From: Bacteroidota bacterium | Lineage (GTDB): Bacteria > Bacteroidota > Bacteroidia > Flavobacteriales > Schleiferiaceae | Direction of reading: 5' to 3' | NCBI GenBank assembly: GCA_003385605.1 | Contig: QQUU01000095.1 | Coordinates: 1-37,002, forward strand | DNA length: 37,002 nt | Shown: one piece after another, positions 21,532 to 30,843 of the stretch | Layout: the number at the start of each line of letters is the position of its first letter | Numbering within the stretch: position 1 is the stretch's first letter | The notes under the pieces: generated by a model | Database searches by the model: none | Told to the model about the DNA's origin: nothing | The model's input: only the letters and a program-made list of their open reading frames with translations | Translations under genes and position numbers: made by a program

Positions 21532-23559
21532 ATGGCAGAAAGTAAAAGAACATTCCAGTCCGCTAAAATGGACAAAGATATTGATGACAGATTATTGCCT
21601 CCAGGCACATATCGTGACGCACTCAATGTTAGTGTAGAGTTTTCAGAAGATGGAAATGTTGGAGCTTTAGAAAATCTAAAAGGCAATGAACTTTTAGCTA
21701 ATCAAGATATAACAGGGTTGAGTTCTTCTACAAATCCAAATGCCAAAGTAATAGGCAGCATTGCGCATCCGGAAGAAAACAAAATATATTATTTTGTAAC
21801 AGGAGATAAATCAGATGGTATATTTGAATATGACGCTAGTAATGGTGATATTAGCACTATTATAATAGAGACTTCAGAAGCGCCTCCTACACCAGAACAA
21901 TTATTATTTGAGTTTAGTGATGGAGTACCGCAAGCATCTGTAGCTATAAATGGCGACATTACTGTAACAGCGCAAAGAGGACAAATATCATCTATAAGCG
22001 ATAATTTTGGGGCAACAGTTTCTTCTACTACAGAAAGAAAGATTAGCGCTAAAATAAAAGTGCCTGCTGATTTTGACAATGCAGGTGAATTTGTTTATGG
22101 TGAGCTAACAGCAAACCAACAGCCTATTGTTGCACCACCAGCAGGATCTATACAAACATTAGAGCCTACAAATATAACGTCAACTTCTGTAAAGTTAAAT
22201 GGTAAATATACACAAGATGCTGCTTCGTTAACAGACGTTGGATTTTATTACACTGAAAATACAGGTGGGTCATCTTCTCTAAGTTTTTATTCAAATAAAT
22301 TTGTAATAACAAAACTAGTAGGTGGTTCAGCCAATATATCTAGCGGTGCTCCTTTATGGACAGATCCGTTTGATACGGTAGCTGCCAGTGACATAACTGT
22401 TATAGATGGCGATGGCAATACAGTTTCATCTAGTAATTATACATACGAAAGATATTCTGGACCTCAACCTTCTTCAATAAAGTTTTCAGGCACTCCACCT
22501 ACACTTCCAATAACAGTAGCGCAAACTTCAACGTTAACATCATTAACAAACGCTTTAACAGCATCTCAGATTGCAACTAATGGCACACAGGTTTCGTTGT
22601 CTAGTGCAATAACCTCGCCGTTTAGTTCTTCTGTTACTGGATTAACAGCTAGTACTAAATACGCATTTGTTTCGTATGCTGTAAACGCTTCAGGAACATC
22701 TTATGGCGATGTAGTTACATTTGAAACAGAGGCTGCTACTTATAATGTTTTACCTAGTAATAAAATATTTATTTTTCCAACAGCTGATGATGATTCTCAA
22801 TACGGGGCTAATCTTTATCCCGGATATAGAGAATTTGAAAAAGACGACGGGGAATTTTATTTTGCAGCTGTGGCAACAGATAGTACAGGCTTATACGCTA
22901 ATTATACAAACTTAGCGGGTAATGTAACTTTTAGCAACACAGGGCCAGCTACTTTAACGTTTACAAATCAAAATACTCAATTTGGGAAAACACACGCTGT
23001 ATCAGCTAACCCAACCACAAACGGCGTTTATACAGTAACTGCTGCAAAAAGCGGTTTAACGTCTGGAACAGCTCAAATAGTTAAAGGTAGCCCAAGTGGT
23101 ACAAGATATAAATCAACATTTACTTTAAACTTTGCAAAAACAGGAACCGGAACAGTTCCGTTTGTAGCGGCTTTTGATTTAGCTTTAGACAGTGGTCTAC
23201 ACTGGAATGATGGGACCAGAACACCTGATGCGTTATTCTCAATTGGGCCATTTGAACAAAACAACACTGGATATGTGATGATACCTTTATCAACAGACAA
23301 TAATGTTGTTTATGCGTCTGGTTCTACAACAGCAAGATTTAATAGCGCAACATTTGATCCAACTAAATTAGATGTGTCTATAACAGGCAAAACAGAGGGG
23401 ACTCATTACGAATATTATATTGCTAAGCAAGCTTTAGGTATTTGGGGATCAGATGGTGTTGGCCCTGTGCCTGCTGTAATAATAGAAGCGGATCCTTATA
23501 CTTTAAATGGGGGAACTGCCAATGTTACACACACATTGAATATAACATATAATTATTAA
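21532..23559 (+). CDS. Tail hub/stabilisation protein, N-terminal part with Ig/FN3-like insertion
   Basis: 675 residues. The first ~112 look like the start of podovirus tail stabilisation/'muzzle'-type proteins: KMDKDIDDRLLPPGTYRDALNVSV (13-36), VGALENLKGNE (43-53), VIGSIAHPEENKIYYFVTGD (73-92), FEYDASNGDISTIII. After that it departs from the family. An unassigned beta segment (about 118-200) is followed by a fibronectin-III-like module (about 207-402) with TSVKLNGKY, TDVGFYYTEN and KYAFVSYAVNASGTSYGDVV, then further Ig-like beta sequence up to ITYNY. The next two genes carry the continuation of the conserved part. Leader AAATAAATCAA, no Shine-Dalgarno. Role: tail attachment, with extra adhesive or decorative domains. 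Confidence 0.65.
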   Translation: MAESKRTFQSAKMDKDIDDRLLPPGTYRDALNVSVEFSEDGNVGALENLKGNELLANQDITGLSSSTNPNAKVIGSIAHPEENKIYYFVTGDKSDGIFEYDASNGDISTIIIETSEAPPTPEQLLFEFSDGVPQASVAINGDITVTAQRGQISSISDNFGATVSSTTERKISAKIKVPADFDNAGEFVYGELTANQQPIVAPPAGSIQTLEPTNITSTSVKLNGKYTQDAASLTDVGFYYTENTGGSSSLSFYSNKFVITKLVGGSANISSGAPLWTDPFDTVAASDITVIDGDGNTVSSSNYTYERYSGPQPSSIKFSGTPPTLPITVAQTSTLTSLTNALTASQIATNGTQVSLSSAITSPFSSSVTGLTASTKYAFVSYAVNASGTSYGDVVTFETEAATYNVLPSNKIFIFPTADDDSQYGANLYPGYREFEKDDGEFYFAAVATDSTGLYANYTNLAGNVTFSNTGPATLTFTNQNTQFGKTHAVSANPTTNGVYTVTAAKSGLTSGTAQIVKGSPSGTRYKSTFTLNFAKTGTGTVPFVAAFDLALDSGLHWNDGTRTPDALFSIGPFEQNNTGYVMIPLSTDNNVVYASGSTTARFNSATFDPTKLDVSITGKTEGTHYEYYIAKQALGIWGSDGVGPVPAVIIEADPYTLNGGTANVTHTLNITYNY

Positions 23560-23561
23560 TT

Positions 23562-23783
23562 ATGCCACAATTTACAATAAAACCTGCAACTTTAGCTAAT
23601 CAAAAAGTATCTTTTACGCATAATACAGACATTACTATAGACAGCATTGAAAATATTTATGCTATAGCTGTTAATTTTAATGTTAATGATACTATAAATG
23701 CTAATACTGAATTAAAAACTACGGAAGGTTACCAGGGAGGAAATTTTATTCCAGAGATTGTTGTAAATTATACAGAAATTTAA
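23562..23783 (+). CDS. Small beta-rich protein between hub segments
   Basis: 73 residues (MPQFTIKPATLANQKVSFTH, then DITIDSIENIYAIAVNFNVND, ending IPEIVVNYTEI). It starts 3 bases after the preceding stop and ends 2 bases before the next ATG. Its pattern of beta strands and its IVVNYTE end resemble the NITYNY end of the preceding protein, so it could be a detached or duplicated last domain. No known family. Translation in both neighbouring frames past the stops meets new stops quickly, so it is not a sequencing-frameshifted linker by simple inspection. Confidence 0.5.
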   Translation: MPQFTIKPATLANQKVSFTHNTDITIDSIENIYAIAVNFNVNDTINANTELKTTEGYQGGNFIPEIVVNYTEI

Positions 23784-23784
23784 T

Positions 23785-26700
23785 ATGGGAAGTTTTACTT
23801 TAAACTTTAGCCCAGATAGGCTAATAACAGCGGCTAATATAATTGACAATGTTTTATATTTTACTGATGGTGAAAATGAACCTAAAAGAATAAATATAGA
23901 AACATTTAAAGCTGCAGATCATTCGAACGGGACAACGTCTATATACGGCAGAAACTTCCTAGAAAGAGATATAACCGTAATAAGGCCTCATCCTCAAATG
24001 GTTATAAATTCCAATTTATCAGCAGAAAAAGATATACCTATTGATGCGGAGGAGCCTTTAGTACTAACAGGTAGAGCACAAGTTTTTAGTAATTTTACCA
24101 GATTAATTGGCACCGCAATTGAAGCGGGTACTGTATTCACGCAAAGAGGATTTTATTATTATGAGTCTTCTACTGAACCATCGTTATCAACATTAGTAGC
24201 TTCAGGTACAAAAAAAGAAGCTTCTTTAAATGGAGGAAGTGGTTTTAAAGAGGATGTTTCTTTAGGTACTGATAAAAAGTTTTATTACGTAGCCTATGCT
24301 AAAACGCAAGTGGGATCTACAATATATGGAGACATTGTTGCATTTAAAACTAATGCGGTAACAACTGATTTTCCAACTGTTCAAACAGTAGCCCACGAAA
24401 AAGAAGACAATCTTCATTATACTTTAAAAGGTAAAGTAACAGATAACGGAGGGTCACCAATAGTAGAAGTAGGATTTTATTTTTATTTCCTAAACTTTTT
24501 ATCAACAACAGCAGCGCCTGGAACATTAGTGGGTGATCAAAATAACCCAATAGAAAACGCATATAAAAGAGTATCTACAGATTTTGAAGAATCAACGGGT
24601 GAATTTACCATAAGGTTAGACCCGCCTCCATTTAGTATATTCTATTATCAAGCGTATGCTGTAAATTCAGACAGCGGGCAAGATGAAGGACTTGTAAAAA
24701 ATCAAACTATAAGTGAAGGGCAAGGACCTGAGCTAGAATTTAGAGAATCTACAATATACGACAATAAAGCTATTGTAAGAGCTCAAATAACAAGAACACA
24801 TGGCACTATAAAGAAAAGAGGTTTTTATGTTAGTAAAACAAGCAACAATGCTTTTACTATGATTACCCAACATTCCACTAATGCCAATATATATAAAGTA
24901 GAAGATACTAGTCTAAATGCAAATAATGAATTAAGCGAATTTACACTAGACACTTCAACTATATCAGGATTAACTATAGCTAGGGGAGATACCTTATATG
25001 TTATGGCTTATGCTGATAATGATTTAGAAAACCAAACAGGTGTTTTATCTTTAAATTTAAGAGATGGCAGTGGAGATCCACCGTCTATAACAACTGAAAG
25101 CGTTTTAATTACTGATAATAGTGGTAATTCAAGGCTGAAATGTACCGGTAGATATAATGGTATGAACTATACCGGAACCGGTGTACAAAAGCTTGGTTTT
25201 TATATAACTAGAACAGAGTCGGGTGTTTCATTAGGCGCAGATCAAGCAGCGAAGAAAGCTGAAATGATTAGAAGATATAATGCGACACCACCGGAGGCAA
25301 CTGAAGTAATTTCTAAAAAAGCAAATCCTTTAGGAATTAATATATTAAATACAGATCCTGGAGCGTATATTATTAACTTTGATGGAGATAATATAATTGA
25401 ACTAGAAAATGGTTATGATTACCATATAATGGCAATCGGGTTTAATGGTTCTCAATTAGGTACAGGAAATGTATTGCACACACTTTCTAAATCTGACACA
25501 GATGCTCCTGTTTTTTACACTAAACAGGTTGGAAATATAACAACATCTTCGGGTCATTTTTATGGTGTTGTTGATCCCGTAACGGACCCAGCTATTAAGC
25601 AAGATTTAGACGATGCTGGTTTTACTTGGTCGGTTGAGGAAAGTACTTTAAAAGTAAACCATATATCAATATCCTCAGGTGATTTAGCTACACTTAATAC
25701 CTATATAACAGCTGGGACAGGTAATGGTAGATTTAATGTAAACAAAACAGGTTTATTAGAAGATCAAAAGTATTATGTACAAGCTTATGTAACACCGTCT
25801 GGTGGATCTAAAGTTTATGCACCCTTTGATGATGATGCTGTAAATAAAGGCGACGGAATTGTAGAATTCAGAACAGCTGATTCTGGACCAGATTTACCTA
25901 AGATTAAATGTACTGTTGGAAATGTCGGACGAACAACCGCTGTTTTGCATGGAGCGCTAACAAACGATGGTGGCTCTAATTTTGATTTAGTGCATTTAAA
26001 TCCTGTTTTTTATTATGAAAAAGCTGAGAACCTTACAGGTAATGAAAATACAATAAAGGCAACGATAATAACAAACGTTGGGAGTAATGCTAAAACATCG
26101 TCTAAAGGTAAAATATCAGCAAACTTTGATTTAGAAGAAATTGTTTATAATAACGAAGCGGGTAATTCAGCTTTTGCTACATTAGGCGGAGCTCAAGAAT
26201 ATGTTCTTAACGATACTAGTGTAGCATTGGAAGAAAACACTAAATATTACGCTTTTATGGTTACAACCACCTCTAACGGTGCTACAGCATCTGAAAGCTA
26301 TGGCAGTTTAGGGGCGGGGAAAGCTATAAGTAATTTAGTTAGTTTTACCACAGATGCAGCTACTGCAACAAAACCGTGGCTTGACCCTGTAATTGTAACG
26401 TCTGTTGGCAATGATTATGCGTGGTTTAAAGTAGACACCCTTTCAGACGGCGGTAATAGAGATTGGACTGGTATAAAATATGGTTATTACTATATTAAAA
26501 AATCAGATCTTCCGTCTGATTATGACCCTAATGATGGATTAAATGCCGCTTCCGATATAATATCAGATACTGATAAAGTATTTGTTGCACAAAGTGATCG
26601 CGGTGTTGGAGCAACTCGAATGGGGTCAAAACAAGCCACAGGATTAGAGCCTGGCACTGAATACTACGTAATAGGTGCAATGCAGAATGCCGCGGGAATA

Positions 26701-27129
26701 GGGTATAGTGGAAAAGCAACTTTATTTAAAACAAAAGGCGGAGACAATAGTGGTATTGATGATATAATATTATTAGCACCAAATACTTTTTATTTTAACA
26801 ATAAAGGAATACCATTAGGGGATAATTATATAGAGTTTCAAGTATCTCCATCAACAGCTGATGTAGAAATAGAAATATCTTCTTGGTATATGAGAGGATT
26901 TGGAGATGTTGGAGACACTCCAACCGCTAGAATAGAGGAAGATGACAATGGAGTAACAAGAGTTTATCTTACATCTGGGAATAACCCTCATTATGCAATT
27001 AGAAGATCTACATTAACTATACGCCACAAAACAAATGCTTCTATTACAAAAACAATAAGCTTAGTACAAAACGGGTTTGTTGGGCCTAATCCTGATCATT
27101 TACAAGACGATATAGTTCTTGTATTTTAA
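23785..27129 (+). CDS. Hub segment plus seven FN3-like modules and a C-terminal BACON-like domain
   Basis: 1,114 residues. The first ~70 (NFSPDRLITAANIIDNVLYF, TDGENEPKRINIETFK, RNFLERDITVIRPHP) read like the middle of the tail stabilisation/'muzzle' family and follow on from the segment that ends in the 675-residue gene. Then come about seven FN3-like modules (roughly 88-190, 195-310, 316-427, 433-565, 575-700, 710-865, 870-1005). Each has a GFYY-type strand (122, 230, 346, 471 for the first four) and a (F/Y)YVxAYA-type strand. The last ~100 residues (STADVEIEISSWYM, RRSTLTIRHKTNASITKTISLVQNG) look like a BACON domain, known in Bacteroidota proteins and crAss-like phages. Probable function: virion surface adhesion. 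Confidence 0.65.
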   Translation: MGSFTLNFSPDRLITAANIIDNVLYFTDGENEPKRINIETFKAADHSNGTTSIYGRNFLERDITVIRPHPQMVINSNLSAEKDIPIDAEEPLVLTGRAQVFSNFTRLIGTAIEAGTVFTQRGFYYYESSTEPSLSTLVASGTKKEASLNGGSGFKEDVSLGTDKKFYYVAYAKTQVGSTIYGDIVAFKTNAVTTDFPTVQTVAHEKEDNLHYTLKGKVTDNGGSPIVEVGFYFYFLNFLSTTAAPGTLVGDQNNPIENAYKRVSTDFEESTGEFTIRLDPPPFSIFYYQAYAVNSDSGQDEGLVKNQTISEGQGPELEFRESTIYDNKAIVRAQITRTHGTIKKRGFYVSKTSNNAFTMITQHSTNANIYKVEDTSLNANNELSEFTLDTSTISGLTIARGDTLYVMAYADNDLENQTGVLSLNLRDGSGDPPSITTESVLITDNSGNSRLKCTGRYNGMNYTGTGVQKLGFYITRTESGVSLGADQAAKKAEMIRRYNATPPEATEVISKKANPLGINILNTDPGAYIINFDGDNIIELENGYDYHIMAIGFNGSQLGTGNVLHTLSKSDTDAPVFYTKQVGNITTSSGHFYGVVDPVTDPAIKQDLDDAGFTWSVEESTLKVNHISISSGDLATLNTYITAGTGNGRFNVNKTGLLEDQKYYVQAYVTPSGGSKVYAPFDDDAVNKGDGIVEFRTADSGPDLPKIKCTVGNVGRTTAVLHGALTNDGGSNFDLVHLNPVFYYEKAENLTGNENTIKATIITNVGSNAKTSSKGKISANFDLEEIVYNNEAGNSAFATLGGAQEYVLNDTSVALEENTKYYAFMVTTTSNGATASESYGSLGAGKAISNLVSFTTDAATATKPWLDPVIVTSVGNDYAWFKVDTLSDGGNRDWTGIKYGYYYIKKSDLPSDYDPNDGLNAASDIISDTDKVFVAQSDRGVGATRMGSKQATGLEPGTEYYVIGAMQNAAGIGYSGKATLFKTKGGDNSGIDDIILLAPNTFYFNNKGIPLGDNYIEFQVSPSTADVEIEISSWYMRGFGDVGDTPTARIEEDDNGVTRVYLTSGNNPHYAIRRSTLTIRHKTNASITKTISLVQNGFVGPNPDHLQDDIVLVF

Positions 27130-27139
27130 TAATAAATAA

Positions 27140-30100
27140 ATGAGCGACAAAAAATTACCTTTTGAAAAAATATTCCCATACTTCAGTTATAGATGGAGAT
27201 ACGAAGATGGTCAATACTCACCGTATGCACCATTTAGTAAGGTAAACTTTTTTCCTAAAGACCCTGATGTAGAAGATTTTTTTAAAAAGGGGAATAATAC
27301 ATCTATGTCGAATACCGTTGAGACTATTAATCTTGGCGGTATAGACAGAGGTGGCCCAGATGTTGTTGCTGTAGATATACTCTATAGAGAATCAATATCT
27401 GACACTATTTATATATTAAAAACTATTGAAATACCTGCTGATGAGCGTGGTAATGGAAAGTTTTTAAAACTGCAAATAAACAAAAGATCTTTTGCCGGTG
27501 CACTTCCTAATGATCAGTTAACCAGAGCGTACGACAACGTGCCTTTAAAAGCTAAATCACAAGAAGTAACAGCTAATAGACTTATATATGGTAATTATAC
27601 ACATCAGTTTGATCAGCCAGATGAATTAAGAATTACACTAGGCCAAGATTCATTACCAGAGCCATTAAACGGGCCACATATAAAAGGTAATAGAACATAT
27701 AATGTTGGGGTAGTATATATTGATAAATATGGCAGGTATGGTAATCTTATAACACAAGATGCACCAACTGTATCCACAGAAGGCTCTTCAATTAAGACCG
27801 ATTTTACTACGGAGTTTAGAAATGAGCTTACTGCTAAAATTACAAGCAAAGCGCCTAGCTGGGCTGTTTGGTATAGATATTTTGTAAAAGATGTTTCAGG
27901 TGAACATTTTAACTTGTCATCTTTTAATGTATACAACGATGGACTTGGTTTAAATAAGTCAGACAATGTATACTTGCAATTTAATTCTACTGATAGAAAC
28001 AAAATAACAGAAGATACTATATTAATACCTCGAAGACATAACTTTGATGACAGTGAAAATATATTTGAAGGATTATCTAGACACCCTGTTCTTGAAATAG
28101 AAAATGAGGCACCAGACATTGTAAAAAGCCAAATAGTAGAAAGATCTTTTGCGTTTGTAACACAATTTTTAGAAAAAAATGCACAGCTTCGACCAACAAG
28201 TGTTGTTAATGGTCAAAATGATGGTACATCTGATAATTTTGCAACTACAACAGTGGGCCAGACAACATTGGTAATAGAAGATGAAAGAGCTGATGGCTGG
28301 AACGCTATAATATCTGCAATTAATACATATGTGGCAAGTCAAGACCCAGATGAAACCGTGCGTTTTGAACAAAAAAGAAACGATGGTAGCTCTACTTCCC
28401 AATCAATAGATGTAAGCGGTTACGGGGATAGACTAGCTCTAAAAATTGTTGCAAATAAAACACAAGACGAAGCAACTTATCAAACAGGGTTTGTTCTTGT
28501 AGATAATATAGAGCTAATGAGAATAAACGGTGACAGACACCGAAACGCATTTAAATTTACATTAAGCAATAGAGTTGATGAAGATGGTAATGTGTTAACA
28601 ACAACAGGTCTAGATAAAGGTGGCATTAATATGCACTCCGATGGTGTTTCAACAGATATTAGATTGTCTAAATTAGGATTATCAGAAGAAGGCTTTGATA
28701 AAATTAAAGGATCGTTCTTTGTAAAGGTTCCTCGCGAAGTTGTAAACAATACAGATATAACATTATTACCAACTGGGCAAAGCGAGTTTGATGATGACGG
28801 TAAAGTTAGTAATATAAGAGAAATAAATTTTGAAACTGAGCCAGCAACTGAGTCTAATTTAAATCTTTATTGGGAAACTAGCGATACTTTTTTAGTAGCC
28901 AAACATCACGGACAAACAAATAAAATTCCTTTTGCAAATTGCATTGGTACAGCGGAGCCTACAACAGGTAAAATATACTTAGAATCAAGAAAGCTATTTG
29001 ATAAATTTAATTCAATTGAAATAGCTAAAGGAACTAGGGTAAATACGCCTGTGCCTAGATTTGCGGAAGAAACAAGAAAAGCTGGTTTAATATTCTCTGG
29101 TTTATACAATTCTAAAACAGGTATAAACGAATTAAATCAATTTAATATGGCTTTAAATCCAACAAAAGAGTTAGAGCCAAACTACGGAGGAATACAAAAG
29201 CTATTTACATTAGACACTAATCTTTTAGCGTTCGCTGAAGACAAAGTATTTAGAGTATTAGCAGATAAAGATGCGTTATTTAACGCAGACGACGGTGTTA
29301 ATGTAACCGCTACAAACCTTGTATTAGGCCAAGCAATGGTCTATCAAGGGCAGTACGGTATTAGCACACACCCAGAATCATTTGCATTTTGGGGTAACAA
29401 CGCTTATTTTACAGATGCTAAAAGAGGTGTTGTAATGCAACTTACACCGGCTAATGGGCAATTGTTCCCAATTAGTAGTCGAGGGATGTCTAACTTCTTT
29501 AGAGATAGAATTGGGTCCGCTGATAAGCTTATAGGAGCTTATGACGGAGCTAAAAAGCAATACGTCTTATCTATGCAAGGGTATGACCAAAACGCAGTCT
29601 CTATTGGCTCTGAAACTATTCCAAATGAAACATCAAATATAACATTAGGTTATAGTTTACGTGCTGAGGGATGGACATCAAGATTCAGCTTTATACCTGA
29701 GTCAGGTATTACGATGGCTAATAGGTTTTACACATTTAAAAATGGTAAAGCTTACTTGCATAACTCTGACACTGCAGATCGCAATAATTTTTATGGCACT
29801 GCAGCTAATTCAGAAGTACAAATTATATTTAATGACAATCCAACATATATTTCAGACTTCTTAACTTTAAATTACGAAGGTGATTCAAACTGGGAAGCTT
29901 CAGAAATTATCGGTGATCAAGATGGTATTTACAGTATAACCAATGTTAGAATATTAGATTCAGATGAATCTGGTTTCTTAGGCTGGTTCTTAAAAGAAGG
30001 TAAATATCATGGTTCAATTGTAGGTACACAGCCTGTATATATCATTGACCCTAATGGCTCTGTCGGAGCAGATGGTTTTTGGCCACTAATTCAAGACGGT

Positions 30101-30223
30101 GCAAATACACAAGATATTTCTGGGACAAAAGGTTTCTTTTCTAAAGTAAGATTTAAAAACAGCGCAACAACTAAAAAAGAATTGTTTGCAATAAGTTCTG
30201 AATATTATATTAGTCAAACGTAA
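27140..30223 (+). CDS. Tail hub/stabilisation protein, C-terminal part
   Basis: 1,027 residues. It opens with the segment that in single-gene homologues follows the NEPKRINI part: KIFPYFSYRWRYEDGQYSPYAPFS (10-33, quoted in part) with INLGGIDRGGPDVVAVDILYRES after it. The middle is beta-rich. A propeller-like region at about 680-775 reads YGGIQKLFTLDTNLLAFAED, VFRVLADKDALF, GQYGISTHPESFAFWGNNAYF, TDAKRGVVMQLT, again typical of podovirus tail stabilisation proteins (P22 gp10/T7 gp12-like hubs, crAss 'muzzle'). It ends ISSEYYISQT. It probably forms the tail nozzle or hub together with the products of the two long upstream genes. AATAATAAATAA leader without Shine-Dalgarno. Confidence 0.68.
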   Translation: MSDKKLPFEKIFPYFSYRWRYEDGQYSPYAPFSKVNFFPKDPDVEDFFKKGNNTSMSNTVETINLGGIDRGGPDVVAVDILYRESISDTIYILKTIEIPADERGNGKFLKLQINKRSFAGALPNDQLTRAYDNVPLKAKSQEVTANRLIYGNYTHQFDQPDELRITLGQDSLPEPLNGPHIKGNRTYNVGVVYIDKYGRYGNLITQDAPTVSTEGSSIKTDFTTEFRNELTAKITSKAPSWAVWYRYFVKDVSGEHFNLSSFNVYNDGLGLNKSDNVYLQFNSTDRNKITEDTILIPRRHNFDDSENIFEGLSRHPVLEIENEAPDIVKSQIVERSFAFVTQFLEKNAQLRPTSVVNGQNDGTSDNFATTTVGQTTLVIEDERADGWNAIISAINTYVASQDPDETVRFEQKRNDGSSTSQSIDVSGYGDRLALKIVANKTQDEATYQTGFVLVDNIELMRINGDRHRNAFKFTLSNRVDEDGNVLTTTGLDKGGINMHSDGVSTDIRLSKLGLSEEGFDKIKGSFFVKVPREVVNNTDITLLPTGQSEFDDDGKVSNIREINFETEPATESNLNLYWETSDTFLVAKHHGQTNKIPFANCIGTAEPTTGKIYLESRKLFDKFNSIEIAKGTRVNTPVPRFAEETRKAGLIFSGLYNSKTGINELNQFNMALNPTKELEPNYGGIQKLFTLDTNLLAFAEDKVFRVLADKDALFNADDGVNVTATNLVLGQAMVYQGQYGISTHPESFAFWGNNAYFTDAKRGVVMQLTPANGQLFPISSRGMSNFFRDRIGSADKLIGAYDGAKKQYVLSMQGYDQNAVSIGSETIPNETSNITLGYSLRAEGWTSRFSFIPESGITMANRFYTFKNGKAYLHNSDTADRNNFYGTAANSEVQIIFNDNPTYISDFLTLNYEGDSNWEASEIIGDQDGIYSITNVRILDSDESGFLGWFLKEGKYHGSIVGTQPVYIIDPNGSVGADGFWPLIQDGANTQDISGTKGFFSKVRFKNSATTKKELFAISSEYYISQT

Positions 30224-30235
30224 AAAAAATTATAC

Positions 30236-30841
30236 ATGGATCCAATGTTAATGAAGGCTATTGCTGGTGGTGCGGCCGGTTTAGCTAATGTTGTGGGCTC
30301 TTTTATTGGAGGCGGTAAACGCCGTAGAGAACAAAGAAAAGCACAAGCAGAATTTGAAGCCCAAAAATCCGCATTCCAAAACTTTCAATTTGAAAACACT
30401 TACGCTGGTTTAGAAAATGTGTTTGAAGATGCAACTGTTAATTTACAAGCATCTCAGTTTCAAGCCCAGCAAACAGATCAAGCATTAGCACAAGCAATGC
30501 AAGCTGCTGTTGCCTCAGGAGGGGCTGCTGGCGGCGCGCAAGCAATTGCACAAGCCGCTTTGCAATCTAAGCAGGGTATATCAGCAGATATTGCTAGACA
30601 AGAACAAGCTAACCAAGCTAGAATGATGCAGGCTGAACAACAACTTCAAGCAGATGAAGCTGCAGGTGCTGATATGATGCAAACACGTAGATACCAGCAA
30701 AATCAACAGCTTTTAAATTTATCTGCAGAAAGAAAAATGGCAGCTGATGCAGCGAGACAAAGAGCACATCAACAATTAATGGGCGGCATTGGTCAAATGG
30801 CTGGTGGCGCAGCTGATTATGCAGCATATAAAAATCAATAG
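30236..30841 (+). CDS. Internal virion (ejection) protein candidate, T7 gp14-like layout
   Basis: 201 residues, very rich in Ala and Gln. The N-terminal glycine-rich hydrophobic helix (MKAIAGGAAGLANVVGSFIGGG, about 6-27) is followed by basic KRRREQRKAQ and then NTYAGLENVFEDATVNLQAS (54-73), a motif I recall in marine phage structural proteins. A long Ala/Gln helical stretch (QALAQAMQAAVASGGAAGG, EQANQARMMQAEQQLQADEAAGADMMQ) leads to a glycine-rich end (GGIGQMAGGAADYAAY). The amphipathic or hydrophobic ends are what membrane-inserting ejection proteins need. It lies after the tail hub and before two larger candidates, the T7-like order small-to-large. No enzyme motif. Confidence 0.6.
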   Translation: MDPMLMKAIAGGAAGLANVVGSFIGGGKRRREQRKAQAEFEAQKSAFQNFQFENTYAGLENVFEDATVNLQASQFQAQQTDQALAQAMQAAVASGGAAGGAQAIAQAALQSKQGISADIARQEQANQARMMQAEQQLQADEAAGADMMQTRRYQQNQQLLNLSAERKMAADAARQRAHQQLMGGIGQMAGGAADYAAYKNQ

Positions 30842-30843
30842 AT

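Noticed and set aside
23557-23787. Programmed frameshift, intron or intein joining the split hub genes
   Set aside because: Gaps are only 1-2 bases at the first two junctions and about 10 at the third, so no intron fits. Frames past the stops hit new stops at once, and no slippery site or intein motif is seen.
27613-28119. 168-residue antisense open frame, and other antisense frames (for example 33975-34361, 452-745)
   Set aside because: They lie fully inside strong + strand genes, have unlikely composition (Ser/Leu/Cys-rich shadows of Ala/Lys-rich genes), and the whole cluster is on one strand.
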